64,000 bases of DNA from CAXBPY01 sp003455275 (GCA_963977675.1 CAXBPY010000007.1:3702-67701); one strand, 5' to 3'. Numbered from the stretch's first letter, positions 1-9,592 are shown. Translations and numbers: made by a program. The notes: generated from the sequence alone by a model not told the origin.

Positions 1-1
1 G

Positions 2-178
2 AAAATCTTTGACCGCTGGGGTGAAATGATTTTTGAGAACAACGATTACTTCCCGACCTGGGATGGAAACTACCACGGGGTTCCGCTCAATGTTGGCGTG
101 TATGTTTACCTGGTTCAGGTCGATTATAAAGACGGTACCACCATCTGGCGTAAAGGCGATGTGACGCTCATTAGGTAG
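2..178 (+). CDS. C-terminal end of a gliding-motility-associated (CHU_C / T9SS type B) protein, 5' partial
   Basis: This open frame enters from the left edge and ends at TAG 176-178. The 58 visible residues start with a DRWGE motif, followed by a TWDGNYHGVPLNVGVYVY-type stretch and a final KGDVTLIR. This is the signature of the CHU_C or type B C-terminal domain, which directs large surface proteins of Bacteroidota through the type IX secretion system. It closely resembles the C-terminus of the protein at 42395-44263 (NRWGQ, WDGNYKGVP, GNVTLLR). The passenger part lies outside the window, so its function cannot be told. Confidence 0.9.
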   Translation, partial: KIFDRWGEMIFENNDYFPTWDGNYHGVPLNVGVYVYLVQVDYKDGTTIWRKGDVTLIR

Positions 179-264
179 GCACTTCTACAATTAATATGTG
201 ATAAGAGTAGCATGCCATGCCACATAGTTTTATTGTTATAACTCTATTATTGCTTCAATAAAAT

Positions 265-1635
265 ATGTACTGCATTGTTGATATAGAAACAACGGGTGGA
301 GGTTCATCATTTCACCGAATAACTGAAATTGCCATAATAAAACATGATGGTGTAAACATTGTTGATGAATTTACGACACTATTGAATCCAGAGAGAAATA
401 TTCCGTGGAATATTACCAGACTCACTGGAATTACAAACGAAATGGTGAGCGATGCACCAAAGTTTTATGAAGTTGCCAAAAGAATAGTAGAGATTACAGA
501 GAACTGTGTATTCGTGGCGCATAATGTTTCATTCGATTACAATTTCATTAAGAACGAATTCAAACAGCTGGGATTTGAATTCAAACGCCATAACCTATGC
601 ACCGTTAAAATGAGTCGTGCTCTTATCCCGGGAAAGAAATCTTACAGCCTGGGAAATCTTTGCAACTCTTTGGGAATTGAAGTTAAGGAAAGACACCGTG
701 CATCAGGAGATGCATTTGCAACAGCAAAACTCTTTGAGTTACTTTTTAGCATCAATAAAAATTATATTGAATCTCGAATAGGAAATTCGAATTATGCTTT
801 CAGCGGATTAAATGCTTCACTCGATAGAAAAAAAATTGACAGTTTACCTGAAGAAACAGGGGTATATTATCTTTATGATATACACGGACGGATCATTTAC
901 ATTGGAAAAAGCACAAATATCCGGCAGCGCGTCTTACAGCATCTTGAAGGAAAAGGAAGTTCTAAAAGCTCTTGGATGCGCCGCTCGATTGCCGACATCA
1001 GTTATGAATTAACCGGCAGCGAATTAATTGCCTTGTTGCTTGAGGCAGATGAAATAAAAAAACTTCAGCCGTTTTTCAATCGTTCTCTGAAAAGAAAAAG
1101 ATTCAATTATGGAATTTGCCTTGAAAAAAATAGAGAAGGATATCTGTGCATAAGCGCAGAACCAATTGAACAAATAGGCCAGGATGTTGTTATCACATTT
1201 GCAAGCATGAAAGAGGCGAAAACTGTTTTGAATTACATGCTCGACCGCTACAGACTTTGTCAGCGATTTACAGGTTTATATGATACAGATGGTGCATGTT
1301 TTAATCATCAGGTTCATGAATGTTTTGGTGCATGCATAGGCAAAGAACTGCCCGATAGTTATAACAAGCGTGTAAATGAAGCGCTTCGATATTTCAGAAA
1401 TGAAACTAAAAAGAATGTCGTAATAGTTGATGACGGAAGAACATCAGGTGAGAAGTCAGTAGTTTGTTTGGAAGAAGGCAACTATAAAGGCTTTGGCTAT
1501 ATTGATGAAAGTTTTTCTGCAAATGGTTGGGACGATATTCGTGAAAGCATAAAACCATTTCAGAACAATCGCGATACGGAACAGATCATACGACAATATC
1601 TTTTAAAGAATAAAGTGAAAGTATTAGAGTTCTGA
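265..1635 (+). CDS. DEDDh exonuclease fused to GIY-YIG nuclease (DnaQ/UvrC-like)
   Basis: 456-residue cytoplasmic nuclease predicted to act in DNA repair. Residues 1-165 form a DnaQ-type 3'-5' exonuclease with DIETTG (Asp6, Glu8), HNVSFD (Asp91) and His144/Asp149 of the DEDDh set. Residues 193-275 form a GIY-YIG domain: GVYYLY at 199, YIGKS at 212, Arg220 and Glu260. The remainder carries a UvrC-like cysteine cluster (Cys332, Cys345, Cys353, Cys357). The architecture parallels known bacterial proteins that join an exonuclease to a UvrC/Cho-like N-terminal half. The UvrC RNase H-like half and HhH motifs are absent, so at most a single incision is expected. All key residues appear intact. The ATG at 265 lies just before the first exonuclease strand. 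It lies 28 bases before the lnt start. Confidence 0.88.
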   Translation: MYCIVDIETTGGGSSFHRITEIAIIKHDGVNIVDEFTTLLNPERNIPWNITRLTGITNEMVSDAPKFYEVAKRIVEITENCVFVAHNVSFDYNFIKNEFKQLGFEFKRHNLCTVKMSRALIPGKKSYSLGNLCNSLGIEVKERHRASGDAFATAKLFELLFSINKNYIESRIGNSNYAFSGLNASLDRKKIDSLPEETGVYYLYDIHGRIIYIGKSTNIRQRVLQHLEGKGSSKSSWMRRSIADISYELTGSELIALLLEADEIKKLQPFFNRSLKRKRFNYGICLEKNREGYLCISAEPIEQIGQDVVITFASMKEAKTVLNYMLDRYRLCQRFTGLYDTDGACFNHQVHECFGACIGKELPDSYNKRVNEALRYFRNETKKNVVIVDDGRTSGEKSVVCLEEGNYKGFGYIDESFSANGWDDIRESIKPFQNNRDTEQIIRQYLLKNKVKVLEF

Positions 1636-1663
1636 TTTTCAATTGAAATACTTTCAATCACTG

Positions 1664-3298
1664 ATGCATCGATTCAGACATTTTTATTTCACTCTTTTGT
1701 TCGGGGCGCTTATGTGGCTCGGCTGGACGCCACGGCTCTTTGAGTTTACCTTACTGTTTGTTTTTGTTCCATTGCTTGTAATGGATGAAGACATGAGGCA
1801 GAAAAAAAAATCTGTATGGAAAGTTTTCATCAATTTCTACCTTGCATTTTTCTGGTGGAATTTATTCTGCACCTGGTGGGTGGCGAACACCTACTCAGGA
1901 ACACACGATGTATCAAGCATAGTTGCCGGTGCGCTTGCTAATATTTTGAACCCATTATTAATGTGCATTCCAATATTTTTCTATCTAAGAACAAGAAAAA
2001 AATTCGGCTGGAAAGCCGGACTTATTTCACTTCCATTTTTTTGGATGTGCTTCGAATGGCTTCACCTTAATTGGGAACTTGCCTGGCCCTGGTTAAATCT
2101 TGGCAATGGTTTAGCAGAATATCCTCAGTTTATTCAATGGTATGAATTTACAGGGACTTTCGGAGGAACTCTTTGGATCTGGATGGTGAACATTTTGATT
2201 TATATTTTCTTTTTTACAAACCTTGTTCAAACAAACAAAATTCAACGCTGGATTTATGTTGCTTCTTCGATTTTAATTCCTGTTGTTATTTCTGAAATAT
2301 TATTTGCAATTAACAATCCTGCTCTAATTAGCGTTAAAAAGAAAAGTATTGTGATTGTTCAACCAAACATTGACCCATACAATACAAAGTTTGATTTCTC
2401 AACGCTTGACGAGCAGTTAAAAACTTTGTTTACACTTTCTTCACAACAATCAGATTCATCGACTGATTACATCGCCTGGCCGGAAACAGCGATTCCTCAA
2501 GGAGTTCTATTGAATAACCTTGAAAACGATCCTTCAATTAAAAAGATAAAAAAATTCCTTCATGCATACCCGAAATCAAAATTGGTGACTGGATTTTCTT
2601 CTTATAAATATTATGACTCACAACAAACCATAACTGCCAGAGAAGATGGGCAAGGCGGATTTTACGATGCATTTAATTCTGCTATTCAACTTGACACCTC
2701 AGTCAACGAACAGATTTATCATAAATCGAAACTGGTAGTGGGTGTGGAGTGTGTTCCATATCCAGGCTTATTTAAATATCTGGAACCGCTACTGGTGCAG
2801 TTTGGTGGAATTTCTGTTTCGCTTGGAAAGCAAGAACATCGTTCTGTTTTTTATTCGGATGATTCAACAGGTGTTGCTCCTGTGATTTGTTATGAAAGCA
2901 TTTTCGGTGATTACTGTACTGAATACATTCGCAGGGGAGCTAATTTTATTTTCATTCTCACAAATGATGGTTGGTGGGGAAATACTGCAGGTCATATTCA
3001 ACACGAACGATATGCTGCGCTTCGTGCAATTGAAACCCGCAGGTTTGTAATTCGCTCAGCCAATACGGGAACAAGTTGTGTGATCAATTCGCGAGGTGAA
3101 ATCTCGAACGAAACTGAATATTGGAAACCGGCTGCAATTAGGACTGAATTGCCGGTATTAAAAGGCGAAACATTTTATGTTAAGTACGGTGACTACATCG
3201 CTCAATTCGCATTGGGTTTTTCGGCATTGCTTTTAATTTCTACCTTTTTTTATAATAAAAAAAATGGAGTTACAGAACTTAACTCAGAGCGTAATTAG
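1664..3298 (+). CDS. lnt: Apolipoprotein N-acyltransferase
   Basis: Inner-membrane enzyme that transfers an acyl chain to the N-terminal cysteine of lipoproteins, the last step of lipoprotein maturation. About 544 residues. The first ~220 contain several hydrophobic membrane segments, followed by a periplasmic nitrilase-like domain. The catalytic triad is visible: Glu in WPETAIPQ (~274), Lys in YHKSKLV (~354) and Cys in VICYESIFG (~409). A last hydrophobic segment lies near the C-terminus. I chose ATG 1664, which leaves a short basic leader before the first membrane segment. An in-frame TTG at 1643 would add seven residues and sit 7 bases after the previous stop. The 3' end overlaps the next gene by 35 bases, which suggests coupled translation. 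Confidence 0.9.
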   Translation: MHRFRHFYFTLLFGALMWLGWTPRLFEFTLLFVFVPLLVMDEDMRQKKKSVWKVFINFYLAFFWWNLFCTWWVANTYSGTHDVSSIVAGALANILNPLLMCIPIFFYLRTRKKFGWKAGLISLPFFWMCFEWLHLNWELAWPWLNLGNGLAEYPQFIQWYEFTGTFGGTLWIWMVNILIYIFFFTNLVQTNKIQRWIYVASSILIPVVISEILFAINNPALISVKKKSIVIVQPNIDPYNTKFDFSTLDEQLKTLFTLSSQQSDSSTDYIAWPETAIPQGVLLNNLENDPSIKKIKKFLHAYPKSKLVTGFSSYKYYDSQQTITAREDGQGGFYDAFNSAIQLDTSVNEQIYHKSKLVVGVECVPYPGLFKYLEPLLVQFGGISVSLGKQEHRSVFYSDDSTGVAPVICYESIFGDYCTEYIRRGANFIFILTNDGWWGNTAGHIQHERYAALRAIETRRFVIRSANTGTSCVINSRGEISNETEYWKPAAIRTELPVLKGETFYVKYGDYIAQFALGFSALLLISTFFYNKKNGVTELNSERN

Positions 3299-4055
3299 CA
3301 TTGCGAAAGAGGCGGGCGCCTTTATTCGCGAACAATATTTTTTGTTCAATGAAAAAGATGTTCAAACCAAAAGCAGGAACAACCTGGTTTCATATGTTGA
3401 TTTGAATGCAGAAAAAATTTTGGTTGAAAGATTAAAGCAAGTATTGCCCGAGTCAGGATTTATTACTGAAGAAAAAACAATCAGCCAAACAAATTCAGAA
3501 TGGCAATGGATTATAGATCCGCTTGACGGAACTACAAATTTCATTCATGGCATTCCGGCATTTGCTGTAAGTATTGGATTAATGCAGGATAGAAAAATGA
3601 AAGCAGGGGTGGTGTATGAAATCATGAGGGATGAATGTTTTTCTGCTTTTGATGGCAGCAAGTCTCAATTGAATGGAAAAACAATTTATGTTTCTGAAAG
3701 AAAAACTTTAGCAGATTCATTAGTAGCTACAGGTTTTCCATACGAAAAATATGATTACCTTCCAAAATATTTGAAGGCTCTCGAAAACTTTATGCAGAAT
3801 ACGCGCGGCATTCGAAGAATCGGAAGCGCCGCTGTAGATCTTGCATACACAGCCTGTGGCCGCTTCGATGGATTTTTTGAGTACAATCTCAATGCTTGGG
3901 ATGTTGCTGCCGGAGCATTTATTGTGCAGCAGGCAGGCGGTAGGGTGACAGATTTTTCAGGAAAAGAAAATTATATTTTCGTAAGAGAAATCATTGCTAC
4001 AAATGATTTGATTCATCAAGAAATGCAAAAAGTAATTCAAAACCAAAATAGCTAA
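3264..4055 (+). CDS. Inositol monophosphatase family protein
   Basis: 263-residue Mg2+-dependent phosphatase of the inositol monophosphatase/SuhB family. The metal-binding motifs are present: ITEE (~67-70), DPLDGTTNF (~85-93) and WDVAAG with Asp near 213. Length matches the family. The substrate cannot be told from sequence, because family members act on inositol phosphates, histidinol phosphate, fructose-1,6-bisphosphate or PAP. It overlaps the lnt 3' end by 35 bases and probably shares its transcript. Its stop overlaps that of convergent kdsC by 4 bases. Confidence 0.88.
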   Translation: MELQNLTQSVISIAKEAGAFIREQYFLFNEKDVQTKSRNNLVSYVDLNAEKILVERLKQVLPESGFITEEKTISQTNSEWQWIIDPLDGTTNFIHGIPAFAVSIGLMQDRKMKAGVVYEIMRDECFSAFDGSKSQLNGKTIYVSERKTLADSLVATGFPYEKYDYLPKYLKALENFMQNTRGIRRIGSAAVDLAYTACGRFDGFFEYNLNAWDVAAGAFIVQQAGGRVTDFSGKENYIFVREIIATNDLIHQEMQKVIQNQNS

Positions 4056-4552
4056 ATCCACTTTCCATTTAGCTTCAAAATCTTTTCAAGTATATCGCGA
4101 ACACAACCTCTTCCTCCGGCGAATGGAGAGATGTAATTACAAATTTCCTTCAACTCATGAATTGCATCAGCCGGACAACATTTTATTCCGGCATGTTGCA
4201 TTAATTCTAAATCCGGCATGTCGTCGCCTATGAAAAGAATTTCTGATGATTGAAATTTTTTTTCTTTCATCCACTTTTCATATATATCCTTTTTGTTAAC
4301 AGCCTTCATAAAAATACTCTGGACCCCAAGTCGCTTCAACCGGGTTTCAACTCCTTCAGAATTTCCGCCGCTGATTACGCACAATTCAATTCCGCTTTTT
4401 GCCGCGAGTTGAATGGCATATCCATCACGAATATTCATGACTCGTAATTCCTTCCCATCTTCATTTACCAGCAAAGAACCATCAGTCAATACACCGTCAA
4501 CATCCATTATTACTGCTTTGCATTTTGCAAAAAGTTCAAGCACATTTTTCAT
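4052..4552 (-). CDS. kdsC: 3-deoxy-D-manno-octulosonate 8-phosphate phosphatase (KdsC-type HAD)
   Basis: 166-residue HAD phosphatase expected to release free Kdo from Kdo-8-phosphate during LPS core synthesis. The nucleophile motif MDVDGVLTDG is near residues 16-25 (Asp17, Asp19), followed by an SGG loop and a GDDMPDLELM motif carrying the acidic metal ligands. Small size without a cap domain is typical of tetrameric KdsC. It lies 11 bases downstream of kdsB, the next enzyme in the pathway, which strongly supports the call over a generic HAD phosphatase. Translation likely starts at ATG 4552. Confidence 0.9.
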   Translation of the reverse strand: MKNVLELFAKCKAVIMDVDGVLTDGSLLVNEDGKELRVMNIRDGYAIQLAAKSGIELCVISGGNSEGVETRLKRLGVQSIFMKAVNKKDIYEKWMKEKKFQSSEILFIGDDMPDLELMQHAGIKCCPADAIHELKEICNYISPFAGGRGCVRDILEKILKLNGKWI

Positions 4553-4563
4553 TAAACAAAAAA

Positions 4564-5307
4564 TTAAATTGAAAATTTATTTGCCCGCTCTAAATCTTCA
4601 GGTGTGTCAACGCTTAGTGATTCAGAAGATGTTTCAGCAAGTTTGATTGTATATCCATTCTCCAACCAACGCAATTGTTCAAGAGATTCTGCCTGCTCGA
4701 GCGGTGTCGGATTAAGTTTTATCAGATCCAAAAGAGTTTCAATCCTGTATCCGTATAGTCCAATGTGTTTGTAAAAAGTATTTCCATGAAGCCAATTCTG
4801 CCTTTCTGAATTTCTAATAAAAGGAATCGCGCTTCGGCTGAAGTAAAGTGCATTTCCTTTTTCGGATTTTAATGCCTTCACCACATTCGGGTTATTCAAT
4901 TCTTCATTGGTAGTAATCCGTTTGATCAGTGAGGCAATCTGAACATCATTTTCTGTAAGAAATATTTTTTTTAGAATTGAAAAATGTTCAAATGAAATAA
5001 ATGGTTCATCTCCCTGCACATTAATTACAACATCATATTCTTTAATAAATAACGAAGCGACCTCAGCGCAGCGCTCTGTTCCGGAATTGTGAAGGGGAGA
5101 GGTTAAAGTACATTCTCCGCCAAATTTTGAAACCACATCAACAATCTGATCATCATCTGTAGCAACTATAACTTTATCAACTGTGTTGCTTTCAATCACC
5201 CGTTCATAAACATGTTGAATCATTGGTTTGCCATGAATGAATGAAAGAGGCTTTCCAGGTAACCGGGTTGATGCAAATCGGGCAGGAATGATGGCGAGAA
5301 ATTTCAT
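4564..5307 (-). CDS. kdsB: 3-deoxy-manno-octulosonate cytidylyltransferase (CMP-Kdo synthetase)
   Basis: 247-residue cytoplasmic enzyme that activates Kdo as CMP-Kdo for transfer to lipid A. The N-terminus IIPARFASTRLPGKPL is the nucleotide-binding signature of the family. QGDEPF (~97-102) and HIGLYGYR (~181-188) are also diagnostic. Length is normal. It forms an operon with kdsC (11 bases downstream) and the NfeD gene (15 bases upstream). Kdo-8-P synthase (kdsA) and the isomerase (kdsD) are not in the window. Confidence 0.95.
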   Translation of the reverse strand: MKFLAIIPARFASTRLPGKPLSFIHGKPMIQHVYERVIESNTVDKVIVATDDDQIVDVVSKFGGECTLTSPLHNSGTERCAEVASLFIKEYDVVINVQGDEPFISFEHFSILKKIFLTENDVQIASLIKRITTNEELNNPNVVKALKSEKGNALYFSRSAIPFIRNSERQNWLHGNTFYKHIGLYGYRIETLLDLIKLNPTPLEQAESLEQLRWLENGYTIKLAETSSESLSVDTPEDLERANKFSI

Positions 5308-5322
5308 TGTGATTTGTTCAAA

Positions 5323-6717
5323 TTAATTTTTTCTCACGACTAAATAATTTCCGCGCACTTCAATGACACTTACTTCTTCACCAATGTGTACAAAGGAATT
5401 TTCGCTTATGCAGTCATAACGCCTGCCATCAATTTCAACATTTCCAGATGGGCGCAAATCAGTTCTTGCAATTCCTTTTCTCCCAATAAGAGAAAGCAAC
5501 TCATGCATTGGTGTGCTAAAACTTTTAGCATCTTCAAGAGTTGAAGTCAGTACAACTTTTCTACCTAATGAAGTAGAAAATATTTTCGGTCCGAAATAAA
5601 ATGCTGATATAATGGTGAAGAACAAAATCAATCCGACTCTTAATACTGCGAGTAAAAGTGCATCAACTCCAGTATAGGAAAAATCAAAAAAATTATTTCC
5701 AATCAGTGCAAGTGCTAATGATGTTACAATAAAAATTACTCCCAGAACACCCGTGATACCGAATCCGGGAATGAAAAATATTTCAGTGATCAATAGGATT
5801 ATCCCAATTACAAAAACAAGAATCTCCCAGTTGGCAGCCAAACCATCGAGATAAAGCGGAGCGAAATAAAGAATTGCAGCGCCTAGGCCGGCAAATAAAG
5901 GAAACCCAATTCCAGGATGCTGAAACTCAAAATAAATTCCGCCAATAATGATCATTAACAAAATTGAATTCACTATAGGATTAAGAAGGAAACTGATAAT
6001 TAAATCGAGTAAGGATGGTTCATGATTTTTTTGCTCATAATTCGTAATTCCATCTATGGAACAAACCGAAACAATATCCTCAGCAACTCCATCGCAATAG
6101 TGATATCGTATTGCTTCATCTGAAGTGAGTGTAATTATTTTTCCGGAGTCAGCAATATCTTTAAGGTAAGCATTTGGTGTAACCATTCCTTCTGCAATCT
6201 TTGGATCACGGCCACGCTGTTCGGCAGTGGCGCGCATCATACCACGCATATAAGATTGATACTTGTCGGGCATTATCTCTCCATTTTGATTGACCACCGA
6301 TGCAGCGCCAAGTGTACTTCCCTTTTTCATATAAATCTTATTGCATGCAATCGAGATAAGCGCTCCGGCAGAAGCTGCATTGCCATCAATCAAAACATAA
6401 ACCGGTATTTTGCTTTTCAGAATAATGTTTCGGATTTCATCAGCCGCATCAAGCGCACCACCGAAAGTATTGAGTTGCATAATGATCACATCTGCGTGTT
6501 GCTCTTCAGCTTCATTTAAAGCAATATGCACTAAGCGAGCAGCAGCAGGAGCGATCTCTTGTTTTAATTCGAAAGTGTATACAATTTTTTTCTGATATGC
6601 CTGTTGTGCAAATGCAAAATGGTGTACAGTTAAGTAGCACAGAAAGGAAGCAATCGTGAATAAGAACAGAAGTAATTTTTGCCTGGAGTTTTGAAGAGAA
6701 AATAGTTTCGTGCGCAT
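5323..6717 (-). CDS. NfeD family membrane-bound serine protease (ClpP-class)
   Basis: About 464 residues. A signal peptide (SRQKLLLFLF onward) ends at AFAQQ. It is followed by a ClpP-like protease domain with GNAASAGALIS, which carries the likely catalytic serine. Then come several membrane segments and a C-terminal OB-like NfeD domain (IGRKGIARTDLRPSG, then GRRYDC). This is the long NfeD form, thought to work with stomatin/flotillin-type membrane proteins; none is encoded here. I chose ATG 6717 because it leaves a normal signal peptide. A longer frame from 6768 would overlap the divergent LysM gene. It heads the kdsB-kdsC operon. Any promoter must lie inside or beyond the start of the divergent gene, since only 19 bases separate them. 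Confidence 0.88.
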   Translation of the reverse strand: MRTKLFSLQNSRQKLLLFLFTIASFLCYLTVHHFAFAQQAYQKKIVYTFELKQEIAPAAARLVHIALNEAEEQHADVIIMQLNTFGGALDAADEIRNIILKSKIPVYVLIDGNAASAGALISIACNKIYMKKGSTLGAASVVNQNGEIMPDKYQSYMRGMMRATAEQRGRDPKIAEGMVTPNAYLKDIADSGKIITLTSDEAIRYHYCDGVAEDIVSVCSIDGITNYEQKNHEPSLLDLIISFLLNPIVNSILLMIIIGGIYFEFQHPGIGFPLFAGLGAAILYFAPLYLDGLAANWEILVFVIGIILLITEIFFIPGFGITGVLGVIFIVTSLALALIGNNFFDFSYTGVDALLLAVLRVGLILFFTIISAFYFGPKIFSTSLGRKVVLTSTLEDAKSFSTPMHELLSLIGRKGIARTDLRPSGNVEIDGRRYDCISENSFVHIGEEVSVIEVRGNYLVVRKN

Positions 6718-6736
6718 AAAAATTGAAATCAAAAGT

Positions 6737-7921
6737 ATGAAAAGAGTTCTGATGATGATGATCTTCATGTTGCCTATTGCTGTTTGGGGACAAACACAGG
6801 ATTACAAAGTCAAGAAAGGAGAGACGCTTTATGGATTGTCGCAGCGATATAATACAACTGTTTCAAAACTGCTTGACATTAATCCATCAATTGTAGATAA
6901 TAAGTTGAAAGAAGGTGCGCTCATAAAAGTTCCTATGATGAAGGAAGAAGTTAACTACAATAAAGTAAAAATTGGCCCGCCGCAATTTCTTGCTCCGGTT
7001 ACATATAGCGTATCAAAAGGAGAAACTTTATATTCTATTTCGAAGAAGATGAATACTAATGTTGAAACTCTCCGAATGTATAATGAATTAAAAAATGATG
7101 ATATCAAAGCTGGTCAAAAATTAATTGTAGGATATACCGGATCAGATTCTGGACCGAATACTGGTTCAGATCAAAACTCAACACTTAAGAAGAACGAATC
7201 AAACTCGGTTGAAAATAAAATATCTGAAACCAAAAAGGATGTAGTGGTCAATGATGGAGATAAAGATGGAAAGAAAAAGAAAAGCAATTCATCGACATCT
7301 GATTCATCTGTTAAGAAAGAGAACGGAACATCATCAACAACTGGTCAAACTGCAAACAATACGGTTGTAAGTCAGGTGACAACGAATAATTCCACTTCGG
7401 TTGATTCGAAAAACGAAAACAAAAACCCTGTTTCTACATCGCCAACAAATGAAACTTCAAACACATCAGAAAACAAAGTACCTGTTACCAATTCAACATC
7501 AAAAAATTCTTCCACCTCTACAACAACTGTTGTGAGCAATACTGTTTCAGGTAATCAGAATAAATCATCGGAAGACAGCTCATCAAAAACAAATGCAACA
7601 TCCTCATCCAATAAATCAACACCTAGTAATGAGAAATTAGTTTATTTGACAGAGAAGGGAGTTGTGACCTGGACTAAGACGAATAATGATGATGGACAGT
7701 TTTATTGTCTTCACCCAACTGCACCGGTTGGAACTGTAATTACTCTGAAAAATATGATGAACAACCGTAGTGTGCAGGTGAAGGTTATTGGCAAGCTTCC
7801 GGCTACAGCCGAGAATCAAAATGTTATAATGAAAATTTCAAATTCCGCTGCTAAAAATCTGAATGTGCTCGACGATAAATTTCTTGCTACAGCAAATTTT
7901 ATGGGTTATAAAACTGAGTGA
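6737..7921 (+). CDS. Secreted LysM protein with a Ser/Thr/Asn-rich linker and an RlpA-like C-terminal domain
   Basis: 394-residue exported protein. A signal peptide ends at VWGQTQ, followed by two LysM peptidoglycan-binding modules (~23-66 and ~89-131), each with a KGETLY motif. A long low-complexity linker rich in Ser, Thr, Asn and Lys spans ~140-305. The last ~90 residues have APVGTVITLKN, a VKVIGKLP strand and a KISNSAAKNL segment. These match the pattern of RlpA-type double-psi beta-barrels (PFGT, V.V.D.GP, L..AAA..L), although the catalytic Asp/His pair is not evident. A cell-wall-binding role is likely. ATG 6737 was preferred over 6710 because it gives a compact signal peptide and no overlap with the NfeD start. 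Confidence 0.85.
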   Translation: MKRVLMMMIFMLPIAVWGQTQDYKVKKGETLYGLSQRYNTTVSKLLDINPSIVDNKLKEGALIKVPMMKEEVNYNKVKIGPPQFLAPVTYSVSKGETLYSISKKMNTNVETLRMYNELKNDDIKAGQKLIVGYTGSDSGPNTGSDQNSTLKKNESNSVENKISETKKDVVVNDGDKDGKKKKSNSSTSDSSVKKENGTSSTTGQTANNTVVSQVTTNNSTSVDSKNENKNPVSTSPTNETSNTSENKVPVTNSTSKNSSTSTTTVVSNTVSGNQNKSSEDSSSKTNATSSSNKSTPSNEKLVYLTEKGVVTWTKTNNDDGQFYCLHPTAPVGTVITLKNMMNNRSVQVKVIGKLPATAENQNVIMKISNSAAKNLNVLDDKFLATANFMGYKTE

Positions 7922-8107
7922 TATCTCCTTATTAAGTATTTAGTGAATCCGTTAGAACAAAATCATTCGAAAAGAAATTTCGGACTTTAGCCTCTTAGTC
8001 AAATGTGATTTATTTTTCTTGTTCAAAATAAAAAGGAGTGAATTCATTTATTAATATATCTTTCACACCTGATAAGAAAATTTCAAATCAAATAAAACAA
8101 AAACTGA

Positions 8108-9592
8108 ATGGCAAGTAATCTGTTCAAGAAAAAATCAATTGAGGCATTAGTTTCTGAATCTTCAGAAAACACAGGAGGTGAGGGCAATCATCTAAAACGC
8201 ACCCTTGGAAAATGGGCACTCATTGCACTCGGCATCGGAGCAATTATTGGCGCAGGATTATTTGTTCGTACTGCCGCTGCAGCCGCTAACAATGCCGGAC
8301 CCTCTGTTACACTTGGTTTTATTGTAGCGGGAATCGGTTGCGCATTTGCAGGATTATGTTATGCCGAATTTGCAAGCATGATTCCTATTGCAGGTAGTGC
8401 ATATACCTATTCTTATGCAACAATGGGCGAACTAATTGCATGGATTATTGGCTGGGATTTGGTTCTTGAATATGCTTTAGGTGCAGCAACTGTTGGCATT
8501 GCCTGGAGTGAATATTTGAATAAATTTCTCGGACAGTTTTTTGATGTTCAGATTCCTTACGAGTGGTATCATTCTCCTTTTGAACATAATGATGCCGGAG
8601 TTCATGGCATCATGAATATTCCTGCTCTTTTTATTCTGTTAATTCTCACACTTCTGCTCATTCGCGGAATGAGAGAAAGTGCTTTTGTAAATGGTTTGAT
8701 TGTAATTACAAAAGTTACGATTGTAATTCTTGTAATTGCCTTTGGATGGAGCTATATGAATCCTGCCAATCATGCTAATTATATTCCTGAGCCAAGTATT
8801 TATACCGACTCACAGGGAGTAGATCACAACTTCGGAGGAATAATGGGAATACTTGGTGCAGCTGGTGTTGTATTCTTTGCTTTTATTGGATTCGATGCTG
8901 TGAGTACTGCTAGTCAAGAAGCAAAAAATCCAAAGAAGGATATGCCGATTGGAATTCTTGGTTCGCTTGCTATATGCACTGTTTTATATGTTCTGTTTTC
9001 ATGGGTACTCACTGGAATTGCCTCGGTTGAAGATTTCAGAACTGCAGGAAAAGAGGCATCTGTCGCCTATGCCATCACGACCTATATGTCCGGTTATGGT
9101 TGGCTCGCAAAGTTTGTGACTGTAGCTATTCTCGCCGGTTTCTCTTCAGTAATTCTTGTGATGCTGATGGGACAAAGCCGGGTGTTTTATTCCATGAGTC
9201 GAGATGGATTGGTTCCGAAAATATTCTCAGATGTTCATCCACGCTACCGGACTCCTTATAAGAGTAACTGGCTCTTCTTTGTATTCGTAGGATTGTTTGC
9301 AGCCTTTGTTCCTGGAGATATTGTTGGTGACATGACCAGTATTGGAACTTTGTTCGCATTCATTCTTGTATGCGCTGGTGTTTGGATTCTCAGAGTGAAG
9401 AATCCTGATTTACCAAGACAGTTTAAGACTCCTTGGGTTCCTGTTGTTCCCATTGCCGGAATGCTTATTTGTGGTGCAATGATATTTGGATTGGGGTGGC
9501 CAAACTGGATGCGACTCGGTATCTGGCTTCTGATTGGTCTTTTAATTTATTTTGGTTACAGTCAGAAGAACAGCCATCTGAATAAAAAGTAA
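8108..9592 (+). CDS. Amino acid permease (APC superfamily, CAT-like)
   Basis: 494-residue inner-membrane transporter with about 12-14 hydrophobic segments. The first membrane segment has the APC signature GIGAIIGAGLFVRT. Later motifs include FFAFIGFDAVSTASQEAKNP and the loop SRVFYSMSRDGLVP, typical of the cationic amino acid/YfnA-like branch. Substrate specificity cannot be read from sequence. The stop codon at 9590-9592 abuts the start of the next gene, so the two are probably cotranscribed. Confidence 0.92.
   Translation: MASNLFKKKSIEALVSESSENTGGEGNHLKRTLGKWALIALGIGAIIGAGLFVRTAAAAANNAGPSVTLGFIVAGIGCAFAGLCYAEFASMIPIAGSAYTYSYATMGELIAWIIGWDLVLEYALGAATVGIAWSEYLNKFLGQFFDVQIPYEWYHSPFEHNDAGVHGIMNIPALFILLILTLLLIRGMRESAFVNGLIVITKVTIVILVIAFGWSYMNPANHANYIPEPSIYTDSQGVDHNFGGIMGILGAAGVVFFAFIGFDAVSTASQEAKNPKKDMPIGILGSLAICTVLYVLFSWVLTGIASVEDFRTAGKEASVAYAITTYMSGYGWLAKFVTVAILAGFSSVILVMLMGQSRVFYSMSRDGLVPKIFSDVHPRYRTPYKSNWLFFVFVGLFAAFVPGDIVGDMTSIGTLFAFILVCAGVWILRVKNPDLPRQFKTPWVPVVPIAGMLICGAMIFGLGWPNWMRLGIWLLIGLLIYFGYSQKNSHLNKK

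Noticed and set aside
3264..3298. Frameshift between lnt and the inositol-monophosphatase gene
   Set aside because: Both proteins are complete with their own start and end. The 35-base overlap is ordinary operon coupling.
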